DNA of 18,713 bases. Source: JASFTV01 sp050050615. GTDB taxonomy: Bacteria; Desulfobacterota; DSM-4660; Desulfatiglandales; HGW-15. The position numbers were made by a program, and so were the translations under genes. Location of the stretch: the NCBI GenBank assembly GCA_050050615.1, contig JASFTV010000024.1, forward strand, positions 1-18,713. Direction: 5' to 3'. How positions within the stretch are numbered: position 1 is the first letter of the stretch; the number at the start of each line of letters is the position of its first letter. Below the pieces are notes generated by a model. The model was not told the DNA's origin and searched no databases. It saw only the letters and a program-made list of their open reading frames with translations. Below, one piece after another: positions 6,921 through 14,290 of this stretch.

Positions 6921-8030
6921 ATGGCCAATGTATTGCTCAAAGACATCACGAAGAGATTTGATGAGGTTGTTGCCGTTAACAACGTCAGCCTTGAAATCGC
7001 CGATCGAGAGTTTATTGTCCTCGTTGGTCCCTCAGGCTGTGGCAAGACAACCACGTTGAGAATGATCGCAGGACTGGAGGAGATCACTGACGGGGAAATT
7101 TACATCGGGGATCGATTCATTAACAATCTGGCCCCAAAAGATCGCAACATCGCCATGGTTTTTCAGAGTTATGCGCTCTACCCCCATATGAAAGTATCCG
7201 ACAACATGGCGTTTGGTTTGAAAATGCGCAAAATGCCCAAAGAAGAAAGAGAAGGTCGAGTAAGGAGAGCCGCAGAGATTTTGGGAATCGAAGAGCTATT
7301 GGGAAGAAAGCCCAAGCAACTATCCGGCGGCCAAAGACAGCGCGTGGCCTTGGGTCGGGCCATTGTCAGGAATCCTGAAGTATTTCTTTTTGATGAACCG
7401 TTGAGCAATTTGGATGCCAAACTCCGGGTTCAGATGAGAACGGAGTTGAAGAAGCTGCACGAACGTCTTAAGGCAACCGTCGTCTATGTGACCCATGATC
7501 AGGTGGAAGCCATGACCATGGGGGATCGTATCGTGGTCATGAAAGATGGCATCGTCCAACAGGTAGGCGCCCCTTTAGAACTCTACAACACCCCGTCTAA
7601 TCTCTTTGTTGCAGGATTCATAGGAAGCCCGGCCATGAACTTCATCCCCTGCCGTCTCCGAGAAGAGAATTCCCACGTCTACATCGACGCTGAAGATTTC
7701 AAAATCCCTCTGCCCGATTCTTTGGTCGCAAAAGTGGGATCTTCACAGGAAACAGCGTTCGTTCTTGGCATCCGGCCTGAGGACCTTCATGGGAAAGCAC
7801 CGGGACAGGAACCACCCGGGCATAGCGTTAGCATCACAGCCAATGTAAACATCGTTGAGCCTTTAGGCAAAGAGATCAGTCTCGATCTCAGTACGGGTAT
7901 CCATAATCTCACCGCCTTATTGGAAGCAGATACCAAGGCAAAGCCTCATGAAGAGATTGAGTTGTTACTAAGCCTGGAAAAAATGCATCTTTTCAAGAAG
8001 GAAGGAGGTGAAGCTGTATTTTGCATTTGA
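6921..8030 (+). CDS. ABC importer ATP-binding subunit, MalK/UgpC type
   Basis: This 369-residue cytoplasmic ATPase powers a carbohydrate-type importer. Visible motifs are Walker A GPSGCGKTT (Lys42), the Q-loop in VFQSYALYPH, signature LSGGQRQRV (from residue 134), Walker B VFLFDEP (Asp158, Glu159), the D-loop and the H-loop His192 in YVTHDQVEAM. Residues about 240-369 are the MalK-type TOBE/regulatory region, preceded by LYNTPSNLFVAGFIGSPAMNF. A ribosome-binding site (AGGA, 6907-6910) precedes the ATG. It is the only ATPase gene in the locus and matches the two permeases downstream. Its placement before the binding-protein gene suggests one operon with the dehydrogenase. The family is certain; the substrate is unknown. 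Confidence 0.95.
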   Translation: MANVLLKDITKRFDEVVAVNNVSLEIADREFIVLVGPSGCGKTTTLRMIAGLEEITDGEIYIGDRFINNLAPKDRNIAMVFQSYALYPHMKVSDNMAFGLKMRKMPKEEREGRVRRAAEILGIEELLGRKPKQLSGGQRQRVALGRAIVRNPEVFLFDEPLSNLDAKLRVQMRTELKKLHERLKATVVYVTHDQVEAMTMGDRIVVMKDGIVQQVGAPLELYNTPSNLFVAGFIGSPAMNFIPCRLREENSHVYIDAEDFKIPLPDSLVAKVGSSQETAFVLGIRPEDLHGKAPGQEPPGHSVSITANVNIVEPLGKEISLDLSTGIHNLTALLEADTKAKPHEEIELLLSLEKMHLFKKEGGEAVFCI

Positions 8031-8140
8031 CCCATGGCTATCACGCGTAGGAAAGGGCAAGTGATAACGTCAAACAAAGGGTTCAAAATAGGTTTCTTCA
8101 TTTAGGTCCATGGAGCACATGGAGAAAAGGAGGTTTGAAA

Positions 8141-9565
8141 ATGGCTCGAACGAACACCATTTCAATCATTTGCCTCACCTTATTATTGTTTGCCTTTGGC
8201 TTTGGCACCAGTCCTGAAGGGGCTCAAGCGGTCACTTTCGAGGAACTGGTAGCGAAGATTCAATGGCAGAAGGATCTTGTGAAACGCCTCACGGCAGAAA
8301 AATGGATACCGCCAGAGGGGTGGGAGATTGTCAAGGGAAAGGTTCCTAAACTGGTCATCTTCAATTCGGGCAGCCTGAAGTACGATCCGGCCACAGAGGT
8401 AAACGGGAAGATCTTCACAGAGAGGACCGGCATCGAGATAGAGTGGATTGTTGTCCCCGATGCGGCAACGCTGCCAAAAGAAATCTCAATGCTCACCGCG
8501 CGGTCCGGACGTGCCCCTGTCATATATTTAAAGCCGGAGGCATCCATTGACTTCTACAGAGCAGGTTGGGTTGAGCCGGTGGATTTCTTGTGGAGCAAAG
8601 AATCCATAGCGTTATATCCAAAAGCCGTCTATGACACCAGCAGCTATAATGGGAAGATGTATGGGACCCCATGGTTCATCAAGGCAACCCAGTTCGTTTA
8701 CCGAAAAGACCTCCTCCAGGAGCATGTGGGGACGACAAAACCCCCGGAAACCTGGCAGGAAATTATCGACTATGCAAAGAAGCTTACCTTAGATACGGAC
8801 GGCGACGGGAACGTTGACGTATGGGGCTATGTCTTCAACTGCGGGCCATCATATCCCAGGGCCATGAAGATGAGGATCAATGAGGGGCTCTTTACCCAAG
8901 GATTCACGGCCGAGGATGTGTTGGACGACAAGGGCATACCCCATTACAACACCACGGAAGGCATCAGGTCCCTTCAATTCTTGGTGGATCTGGTGCAAAA
9001 GCACAAAGTTTCCCCAGACGGTGTCACCACCTATGCGGACAAAGATACCTACGAACTGTTTCTGAGGGAAAAAGTGGCTATGATGCAGAATCATACATGG
9101 ATCAACTTCAAGCTGATCGAAAAAATGCCTCAGGAGAAATGGGGCGTTTCTCTGATGCCCAGGTGTGGTGGGTGGGGAGGAGGCCCGGAAGGTGTGGCTT
9201 CAACGAGAGGAGGCGTGTACGACTATGCCATAAACGTCTACTCCGAGCCTTACGAGAAAATTGCTGCTGCCCTCTGGCTCGATTTTATGCGGACCTTTCA
9301 AGCCTGCAAGAATCAACAGGTCGTAGAGCAGAACCAAGCCCCCATGTCCATGGTTTACGACGATCCGGAAGTGAAGGAGAAAACAGTCGCGTTTGAGACC
9401 ATAAAGCAGACCGTGGAAGTGGGAGAGGCTATCAACTATCACCAGGGGCTTGCCATTTGTGATGTCCTGACCAAGTATTGTAATCAGGCTATCCTGGGAA
9501 AAATTTCAGCCAAGGAGGCGATGGACAAGGCCCAGAAGCAAATCAAAGACCTGTACTTTTACTAA
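8141..9565 (+). CDS. Extracellular solute-binding protein of the ABC importer (family 1)
   Basis: This 474-residue periplasmic binding protein has a signal peptide (hydrophobic residues 7-22, AQA cleavage after about residue 30) and no lipobox. The fold is the sugar-type family 1: the early strand PKLVIFNSG, ERTGIEIEWIVVPDA, the GKMYGTPWFIKATQFVYRKD hinge block, then PPETWQEIIDYAKKL. The stretch DTDGDGNVDVWG resembles the Ca-binding loop present in some related proteins. I chose the ATG at 8141 because AAGGAGG (8127-8133) is correctly spaced; the in-frame TTG at 8135 is too close. The gene lies 110 bp behind the ATPase gene and is separated from the permeases by structured DNA. The ligand is probably a sugar or sugar acid, inferred from context only. 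Confidence 0.93.
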   Translation: MARTNTISIICLTLLLFAFGFGTSPEGAQAVTFEELVAKIQWQKDLVKRLTAEKWIPPEGWEIVKGKVPKLVIFNSGSLKYDPATEVNGKIFTERTGIEIEWIVVPDAATLPKEISMLTARSGRAPVIYLKPEASIDFYRAGWVEPVDFLWSKESIALYPKAVYDTSSYNGKMYGTPWFIKATQFVYRKDLLQEHVGTTKPPETWQEIIDYAKKLTLDTDGDGNVDVWGYVFNCGPSYPRAMKMRINEGLFTQGFTAEDVLDDKGIPHYNTTEGIRSLQFLVDLVQKHKVSPDGVTTYADKDTYELFLREKVAMMQNHTWINFKLIEKMPQEKWGVSLMPRCGGWGGGPEGVASTRGGVYDYAINVYSEPYEKIAAALWLDFMRTFQACKNQQVVEQNQAPMSMVYDDPEVKEKTVAFETIKQTVEVGEAINYHQGLAICDVLTKYCNQAILGKISAKEAMDKAQKQIKDLYFY

Positions 9566-9591
9566 TACAAACGCAACACCTTCAAAAATTC

Positions 9592-9610
9592 CTCCCCCTC
9601 GACGGGGGAG
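9592..9610. repeat. Hairpin just downstream of the binding-protein gene
   Basis: CTCCCCC and GGGGGAG form a perfect 7-bp stem with a 5-nt loop, 26 nt after the stop codon, without a T-run. Such stems between a binding-protein gene and its permease genes can hold up 3' exonucleases and raise binding-protein mRNA over permease mRNA. Confidence 0.5.
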
Positions 9611-9628
9611 GTCAGGTAAGGGTGAGTA

Positions 9629-9796
9629 GAGGCTGTGTCGTAATCTGTCATCCTCCGCCACCATTCTGGTGGCGGGGGATCCAGAGAGTGACCTCTGGTT
9701 CCCCGCTTTCGCGGGGACAAGCCTGGATTCCGGATCTCGCCCACCTTCGGTTGGCTCGCCCGGAATGACGGTTTTGATGTATTGCGACACAGTCTC
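9629..9796. mobile_element. MITE-like 168-bp element with terminal inverted repeats
   Basis: The ends GAGGCTGTGTCGTAAT (9629-9644) and ATTGCGACACAGTCTC (9781-9796) are inverted repeats agreeing at 14 of 16 positions. The inside is full of stems: CGCCACC/GGTGGCG (9656-9674), CCCCGC/GCGGGG (9701-9716), and paired GTCAT...GGATCCAG-like blocks facing each other. It has no coding capacity and no clear target-site duplication. Overall it looks like a non-autonomous element or composite of REP-like palindromes inserted between the binding-protein and permease genes. Confidence 0.6.
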
Positions 9797-9908
9797 CTGG
9801 AGGGGGAGAGGGATTAGAGGTTATTGAACAGTCTCCAAGTCCTCTTTTGTTAATGGGGGGAAGGCGGATTAGGGAAAAGGTGAACGAAATAGAAAAAACG
9901 CCTTCTGC

Positions 9909-9956
9909 AAAAACAGCGGCAGAGAGCCCCTTCCGGAAGGGCAGGGAGATTCACTT
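9909..9956 (+). repeat. Dispersed repeat B, copy 2
   Basis: AAAAACAGCGGCAGAGAGCC and the palindrome CCTTCCGGAAGGGC match the minus strand of 2267-2311. The tail GGGCAGGGAGATTCACTT (9939-9956) also matches 14273-14290 at 17 of 18 positions. It ends 48 bp before the first permease gene. Confidence 0.7.
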
Positions 9957-10004
9957 GCTGTGATGATTGGTGGGGGCTCTTCCGATGAAGGGGGTGGTTG
10001 ACCG

Positions 10005-10934
10005 GTGACATCAGCTGAGCAGCCTGAATTTGAAAGAGAAGACCGATCTTTCTTGAAAAAATTGGGAGAATTTATGGATCAGCATTTCGCGTTGACATGC
10101 ATTCTCCCAACCATGTTTCTTGTCTTCGGCTTAATCATCGTTCCCATATACTTGGTCTTTCAGGAGAGCTTGTTTCTAGATACACCCGGGCACTACAGAT
10201 TTGTCGGCATAGAACATTACATCCGAATGTTTCAAAAAAATGATTTTTGGAGATATCTCTACCACACCGTTCAGTACTCCGGTTTCTCATCTTTGTTTTC
10301 ATTTCTGTTCGGCCTCATTTTGGCCCTCTCTTTGAATCAGAAAATCAAGTTCCCCAATTTTTTCAGGGTTTGGGTTCTCTTGCCCTGGGCCATTCCACCT
10401 GTTGTCGCAGCCTTTATTTTCAAGTGGTTTTTCAATGACGTGTACGGCGCAGGGAACGACCTTCTCATGAAATTGGGGATTATCCAAAGCCCTGTGACTT
10501 GGCTTGCCAGCAAAACCTTTGCTATGCCCATATTGATCGGAGTGGATGCCTGGATTCGCATCCCGTTTGTGACCATTGTGCTCTTGGCAGGATTGCAGGC
10601 CATTCCTAAGGACCTCTATGATGCCGCAAAAATTGATGGGGCAGGACCCCTTAATCTCTTCAGGAACATCACCCTGCCCTATCTAAAAGGTCCCTTGTTG
10701 GTGGCCATGGTGGTTGTCACCGCCTTCTCCTTCCGATTCGTGGATATCATGATGGCCCTAACCGGAGGAGGACCCGGGGATGAGACCATGCTTTTTGCCG
10801 TGGACATCTATAAGAGTGCCTTTCTAAGGCTAAGGTTCGGCTATTCCGCCGCTGAAGGCGTTGTTATGCTTGCCATGATCGTTATCATCATCCTTGCGTA
10901 CACCTATTTGCTGAAATCCGAAGTGGAGGAGTAA
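10005..10934 (+). CDS. ABC importer permease, MalF type
   Basis: This 309-residue inner-membrane permease has about six membrane segments (first at about 31-53, then about 86-106, 120-140, 168-190, 235-255 and 280-303). The cytoplasmic EAA loop, DAAKIDGAGPLNLFRNITLP (from residue 206), docks on the ATPase. The start is GTG at 10005 with AAGGGGG (9988-9994) upstream; no better in-frame start exists nearby, and the N-terminus before the first helix is soluble and charged. Only 4 nt separate its stop from the next permease start, so the two are co-translated. It works with the MalK-type ATPase and binding protein upstream. Confidence 0.93.
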   Translation: MTSAEQPEFEREDRSFLKKLGEFMDQHFALTCILPTMFLVFGLIIVPIYLVFQESLFLDTPGHYRFVGIEHYIRMFQKNDFWRYLYHTVQYSGFSSLFSFLFGLILALSLNQKIKFPNFFRVWVLLPWAIPPVVAAFIFKWFFNDVYGAGNDLLMKLGIIQSPVTWLASKTFAMPILIGVDAWIRIPFVTIVLLAGLQAIPKDLYDAAKIDGAGPLNLFRNITLPYLKGPLLVAMVVVTAFSFRFVDIMMALTGGGPGDETMLFAVDIYKSAFLRLRFGYSAAEGVVMLAMIVIIILAYTYLLKSEVEE

Positions 10935-10938
10935 TCCT

Positions 10939-11766
10939 GTGAAGGGTGCCAGAGTTTATGCTTATGCGATTATTCTGGGGTTTATTCTGTTATCGCAGAT
11001 TCCGATCTATTTTACGGCGATCACATCCTTTAAACCGGAGAAGGAGATCTACAGTGCTGACATTACTTGGTGGCCCCACAAAGCAACCCTGGAGAACTTT
11101 CGGAAGATCTTGACCGTTGAAGAAGAGAGAGATTTCAAAGTCTATATTATCAATTCTCTAGGAATTGCTGGAATATCCACTTTAATTGTCATCTTTTTTG
11201 GAACCCTCGGCGGCTATGCCTTCAGCAAGTATCGTTTTGTGGGTAGTGATGTTCTTTTGCTCCTAATTCTCGTTATTCGGGTCATACCTCCTGTCACGCT
11301 GCTGACGCCTCTTTACAAATTGTCCACATGGTTGAGAATCTACGACACCTGGATGATTCTCATATGGGCAAACGTTTATCTCTTTCTACCCTTCACAATA
11401 TGGTTGTTGAAGGCGTTTTTTGACAATGTTCCCTCAGAACTTCCTGAAGCGGCCAAGATAGACGGCTGCAGTAACTACGGGGCCTTTCGTCGCGTTGTGT
11501 TGCCCACCATATTTCCCGGGGTGTCTGCCGGGGCGATCCTGACCTTTCTGTACTCTTGGAATCACTTCATATTTGCACTTGCCCTCACCAGCACGCCCAG
11601 AGCCAAAACAATCCCTGTAGGCTTATATGACTTTGTCGGCGATTTCTATGTCGACTGGGGAAGCATGTGTGCAGCTGCGCTGATCGCAACCATCCCCGCT
11701 ATCTTGTTTATCATCTTTTTCCAGAAATACATTGTTTCGGGCCTTCTGACCGGAGCAATCAAGTAA
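10939..11766 (+). CDS. ABC importer permease, MalG type
   Basis: This 275-residue inner-membrane permease forms the second half of the translocation pore. It has six predicted membrane segments and the EAA loop EAAKIDGCSNYGAFRRVVLP (from Glu170). The N-terminal TAITSFKPEKEIYSADITWW and the final YIVSGLLTGAIK are typical of the MalG/sugar-permease branch. The start is GTG at 10939 with GGAGGAG (10925-10931) upstream, overlapping the end of the partner gene. Length and motifs are intact. The importer genes end here; a degenerate gene follows. Confidence 0.94.
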   Translation: MKGARVYAYAIILGFILLSQIPIYFTAITSFKPEKEIYSADITWWPHKATLENFRKILTVEEERDFKVYIINSLGIAGISTLIVIFFGTLGGYAFSKYRFVGSDVLLLLILVIRVIPPVTLLTPLYKLSTWLRIYDTWMILIWANVYLFLPFTIWLLKAFFDNVPSELPEAAKIDGCSNYGAFRRVVLPTIFPGVSAGAILTFLYSWNHFIFALALTSTPRAKTIPVGLYDFVGDFYVDWGSMCAAALIATIPAILFIIFFQKYIVSGLLTGAIK

Positions 11767-11820
11767 GACGGAAGGTCGTCCAAAGGAGACCTCAGCAGCC
11801 GGCCTGAAAAAGAGAGGGCC

Positions 11821-12043
11821 ATAAAAGTCATAGACATCCCCTTTACGCCTATCTCGCGTGTTCCTCTGGAAAAGCCTTTCTGGAATTCTATCATCCGTAC
11901 CACATCAAGGGACAGGGCGCGTTGAGATTTACACCGAAGGGGCGATGTTGGGATGGCGCCTGCCGAAGAGGGCTCCCGTCCGTGGTTGGGTCACGATTGT
12001 AATTGCTAACTTCTTGAATCAGTTCATCGAGAAAAGGGTTTGA
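11821..12043 (+). pseudogene. Remnant of a mandelate racemase/muconate lactonizing (enolase superfamily) gene
   Basis: From 11821 the plus strand reads IKVIDIPFTPISRVPLEKPF and continues WNSIIRTTSRDRAR to a TGA at 11923. In the next frame (from 11921) it continues VEIYTEGAMLGW, then APVRGWVTIVIANFLNQFIE to a stop at 12041. Joined, this matches the usual N-terminal capping domain (MKI.DI...P.RVPL..PF...SR..V.VE..T.EG..GW). The codon where Met is expected is ATA, a GAGAGG stands just upstream, one frameshift breaks the domain, and the catalytic barrel is absent. It sits 54 bp behind the last permease gene, where a sugar-acid dehydratase or racemase would fit the pathway. The match is by pattern only and rests on about 60 residues. 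Confidence 0.6.
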
Positions 12044-12177
12044 GACTGCCGGGAATGGGCTGGATCAGAGAATGTTGGAGACCCGATCAATCCACCGTGA
12101 AACCCACTCCATTCCGGTCATCACAAACAATGGTCAGTTCGTAGGGTTCATAACGTGCATGGTTCGGTCTGCATGCG
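12044..12177 (+). other. Possible CBS-domain fragment; otherwise non-coding
   Basis: In the frame of 12072, HSIPVITNNGQFVGFIT resembles the second half of a CBS domain (..h.iPVvd..G.lvGiiT). No complete domain or clear start is present, and the frame runs into the opposite-strand gene at 12178. It may be decayed DNA beside the enolase-superfamily remnant. The similarity is short, so the call is tentative. Confidence 0.3.
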
Positions 12178-12864
12178 TCAGTAGACCAGCGGAACCAGCT
12201 TCTTTGTACGTTTTGCGTAGTCATGGAATTGGTCGCCATATTTCTTTGCGAGATGCGCGTCCAGCGAGGGGATTATAATGACGGCAAAATTCAGGGCCAT
12301 GAAAAATGGAATGAGCAGCATTGCAACACTGTGCGTGATGACGGCAAAGCCGGTGAAAAGAACGACGTCTCCAAAATAGTTCATGTGCATCGAGTACTTG
12401 AACAAGCCTTCTGTGTACAACCGCCCACGGTTTTCAGGCTTCTGTTTCCATATATGTCGCGAGTATTCCGAGCCGCTGTTGAGACAAGAACCGGTGAGAT
12501 AGAGAAAGAGACCCAGGAAATCAAAAAGGTCGACAGGCTGGGCCTTGTTGCCGCCAATGTAGAGGAGGGCAAAAAGGACGGCCGGCATGATAGCTGAGAT
12601 GGTGATCGCTTCCGTCCAGGTCATCTTGCGTCTCAAAAACACGAACAACGTAAAAAACAATCTGAAGAGGTATGCGACGGAGCAACACAACAGGATGACC
12701 CGTCGGCTGAAATCACCCTTTATGCCGTAAGCTTGGAGCAGGTTCAAGATATGTTCGCTCTCTGCAAACATGAGCCAACCACCAACAAGGATCGTACTCA
12801 GGAAAGCGCACATAATGAAGCACTTGGGAAAGAGTGACGTTTCGTGTTGATCCCGGAATATCAT
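12178..12864 (-). CDS. Membrane protein of the DUF1295/isoprenylcysteine carboxyl methyltransferase-like group
   Basis: This 228-residue integral membrane protein has about five or six hydrophobic segments. The conserved C-terminal block RLYTEGLFKYSMHMNYFGD, followed by DAHLAKKYGDQFHDYAKRTK, is the pattern of steroid-5-alpha-reductase-like/ICMT-like proteins, where (R)HPNYxGE and a late YG..F..Y form the cofactor site. Here the usual RHPNY is SMHMNY, a deviation. I chose the ATG at 12864 (GGGGGA, 12876-12871, upstream on this strand); a TTG at 12909 would add 15 residues without a good ribosome-binding site. It could be a methyltransferase or reductase acting on a lipid. It has no same-strand neighbour. 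Confidence 0.75.
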   Translation of the reverse strand: MIFRDQHETSLFPKCFIMCAFLSTILVGGWLMFAESEHILNLLQAYGIKGDFSRRVILLCCSVAYLFRLFFTLFVFLRRKMTWTEAITISAIMPAVLFALLYIGGNKAQPVDLFDFLGLFLYLTGSCLNSGSEYSRHIWKQKPENRGRLYTEGLFKYSMHMNYFGDVVLFTGFAVITHSVAMLLIPFFMALNFAVIIIPSLDAHLAKKYGDQFHDYAKRTKKLVPLVY

Positions 12865-12965
12865 CGTTAGTCCCCCAGATTGGCGGTGCTCAGCATGGAT
12901 AGGAATCAATGGTGTCCAAAATAAATCGAAAACAGGCTTCTAAACGAGCTAAATGCCTGCATTTA

Positions 12966-13000
12966 CAAGATGCCCCGCGCCTTGGCGCGGGGAGCTTCAC
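12966..13000. repeat. Dispersed palindromic repeat A, copy 2
   Basis: The core CCCCGCGCCTTGGCGCGGGG (12972-12991) is a perfect 9-bp stem with a two-base loop, flanked by AAGAT and GCTTCAC. It matches the reverse complement of 2154-2188 at 32 of 35 positions. It lies about 100 bp upstream of the DUF1295-type gene's start. Confidence 0.75.
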
Positions 13001-13357
13001 TGCATCACATCAGTGACAGCGTTGTATCCTGTGGTTCGTTCTATACCTCAAAAGGGGCTTCAAGTGCAACAGATAATCGGAAGCGTTCTCACTGTGCCAG
13101 GGAAATGTTTTTTCGAAGGTCAAAGAAGAACAGATACTTAGAAATGGTAGATGCCAAAAGGATGGGCTGCCCCACGGTACAGGAGTGGGCTTGGCAATTT
13201 CTCCATATTCGGTCAATGAGGAGAAAACTTTCCGAACCCCCATCTTGAGACCCCGGGGATGCCGATGCATACAAAAATCAGAGAGGCGCATGAGCAGATA
13301 GAGCCTTTACAATCCGACCTTCATTGGTATATAAGTTCCTCAGTTGGAGGGGGAGCC
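13001..13357. other. Gap with no recognised gene
   Basis: Open frames exist on both strands here, but none shows a recognisable domain, ribosome-binding site or convincing composition. In-frame codons upstream of the PAS-HisKA gene reach an ATG at 13259; I prefer the ATG at 13358. Confidence 0.45.
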
Positions 13358-14077
13358 ATGCCAAAGGGAAAGGAGGGAAGAGATCGCCGGGACAGGCTTG
13401 AAGCGCAGCTCAGGGTCAAGGATGCCATTATTAACGGCATTTCAGACGCGTTGATGCTGCTCGATGCAAAAACCTATAAGATCCTCGAGGTCAATCAGGC
13501 GTTCTTAGATTGCTATGGTCTGAGCCGCGACCAGGTCTTGGGCAAGAGGTGTTACGAAGTCACTCACCACTCCAACAAACCCTGTCACCTCGCCCACGTG
13601 GATTGTTCTTGCCCTTTGGAGGAGGGCGCCACCGAAGGCATCGTGCAGACTGAGCATGCCCACCAGGATAGCGACGGAAATACACACTATTTTGAAATCA
13701 ACGCATACCCGGTGAAAGATGAGAACGGGGAGGTGACCCGTATCATCCACCTTTCAAGGGATATCACCGAAAGGAAACGTCTGGAACTTGAGGTGAGGGG
13801 CAAGGAGAAACTTGAAGGCATCGTAGAGCTTGCCGGAGGTGCCAGCCATGAAATCAATCAGCCCCTCACCGTCATTATCAGCGGTCTTGAGCAGTTACTC
13901 AAAAAACTTAGACAGGGTGATCCCGAATGCGAAATCGCCCTGGCTATCCTGGATCACGCAAGACGCCTGTCCAGGGTTTCGCAAAAGCTTGCCAGCATCA
14001 CTCGCTATGCAAGCAAGGAATACGTGTCCGGAAAGCGTGTTTTCGACCTGGATCAGGGAAACAGCGACGACCCTTAG
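13358..14077 (+). CDS. PAS-HisKA protein lacking an ATPase domain
   Basis: This 239-residue cytoplasmic signalling protein starts at the ATG at 13358, behind GGAGGGGGA (13347-13355). It has a short helix, then a PAS domain (about 20-150: LMLLDAKTYKILEVNQAFLD to VTRIIHLSRDITERKRLE). Within the PAS domain is a Cys/His-rich stretch, C65, H70, H71, C76, H77, H80, C83 and C85, that could bind metal or sense redox. A HisKA dimerisation helix pair follows with phospho-acceptor His164 in ASHEINQPL. The protein ends about 75 residues later. No N, G1 or G2 box of a HATPase domain follows in any frame before 14284, so it cannot phosphorylate itself alone. It could be a natural stand-alone phospho-acceptor/sensor or a truncated kinase. 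No response regulator is nearby. Confidence 0.82.
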   Translation: MPKGKEGRDRRDRLEAQLRVKDAIINGISDALMLLDAKTYKILEVNQAFLDCYGLSRDQVLGKRCYEVTHHSNKPCHLAHVDCSCPLEEGATEGIVQTEHAHQDSDGNTHYFEINAYPVKDENGEVTRIIHLSRDITERKRLELEVRGKEKLEGIVELAGGASHEINQPLTVIISGLEQLLKKLRQGDPECEIALAILDHARRLSRVSQKLASITRYASKEYVSGKRVFDLDQGNSDDP

Positions 14078-14272
14078 TGTCAGCAAAAACGGCATTAAGA
14101 TGAGTTCTGCGGTGTTCCCGAGTCTCTCCTAGCATTGTTCTATCGCCGGCTTTGCCCGAGGGTCCCGGATTACTGGGGGTGAGAGGTTCCTTGGATCCTT
14201 GTCTGAAGCCGCTGATGGGGGCTTTTCGGAAAATGCGAGATATTTTCCGGTTGTGAAGGTGTCCCGCTCTGT
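14078..14272. other. Convergent gap, nothing recognised
   Basis: This lies between the end of the PAS-HisKA gene and the end of the fused SCP2/flavoprotein gene. I found no ATPase-domain remnant and no T-run terminator. Confidence 0.45.
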
Positions 14273-14290
14273 GGGCGGGGAGATTCACTT
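14273..14290. repeat. Repeat tail shared with repeat B copy 2
   Basis: GGGCGGGGAGATTCACTT matches 9939-9956 at 17 of 18 positions and is preceded by CCCGC (14263-14267), able to pair with GCGGG. The TGA stop of the opposite-strand gene (14287-14285) lies inside it. Confidence 0.5.

Noticed and set aside
8774..8812. EF-hand or dockerin domain in the binding protein (DTDGDGNVDVWG)
   Set aside because: It is a single loop, a common insertion in family 1 binding proteins and not a separate domain.
13010..13291. Minus-strand frames of about 60-93 residues
   Set aside because: No domain, no start signal, and they partly run through the REP-like palindrome.
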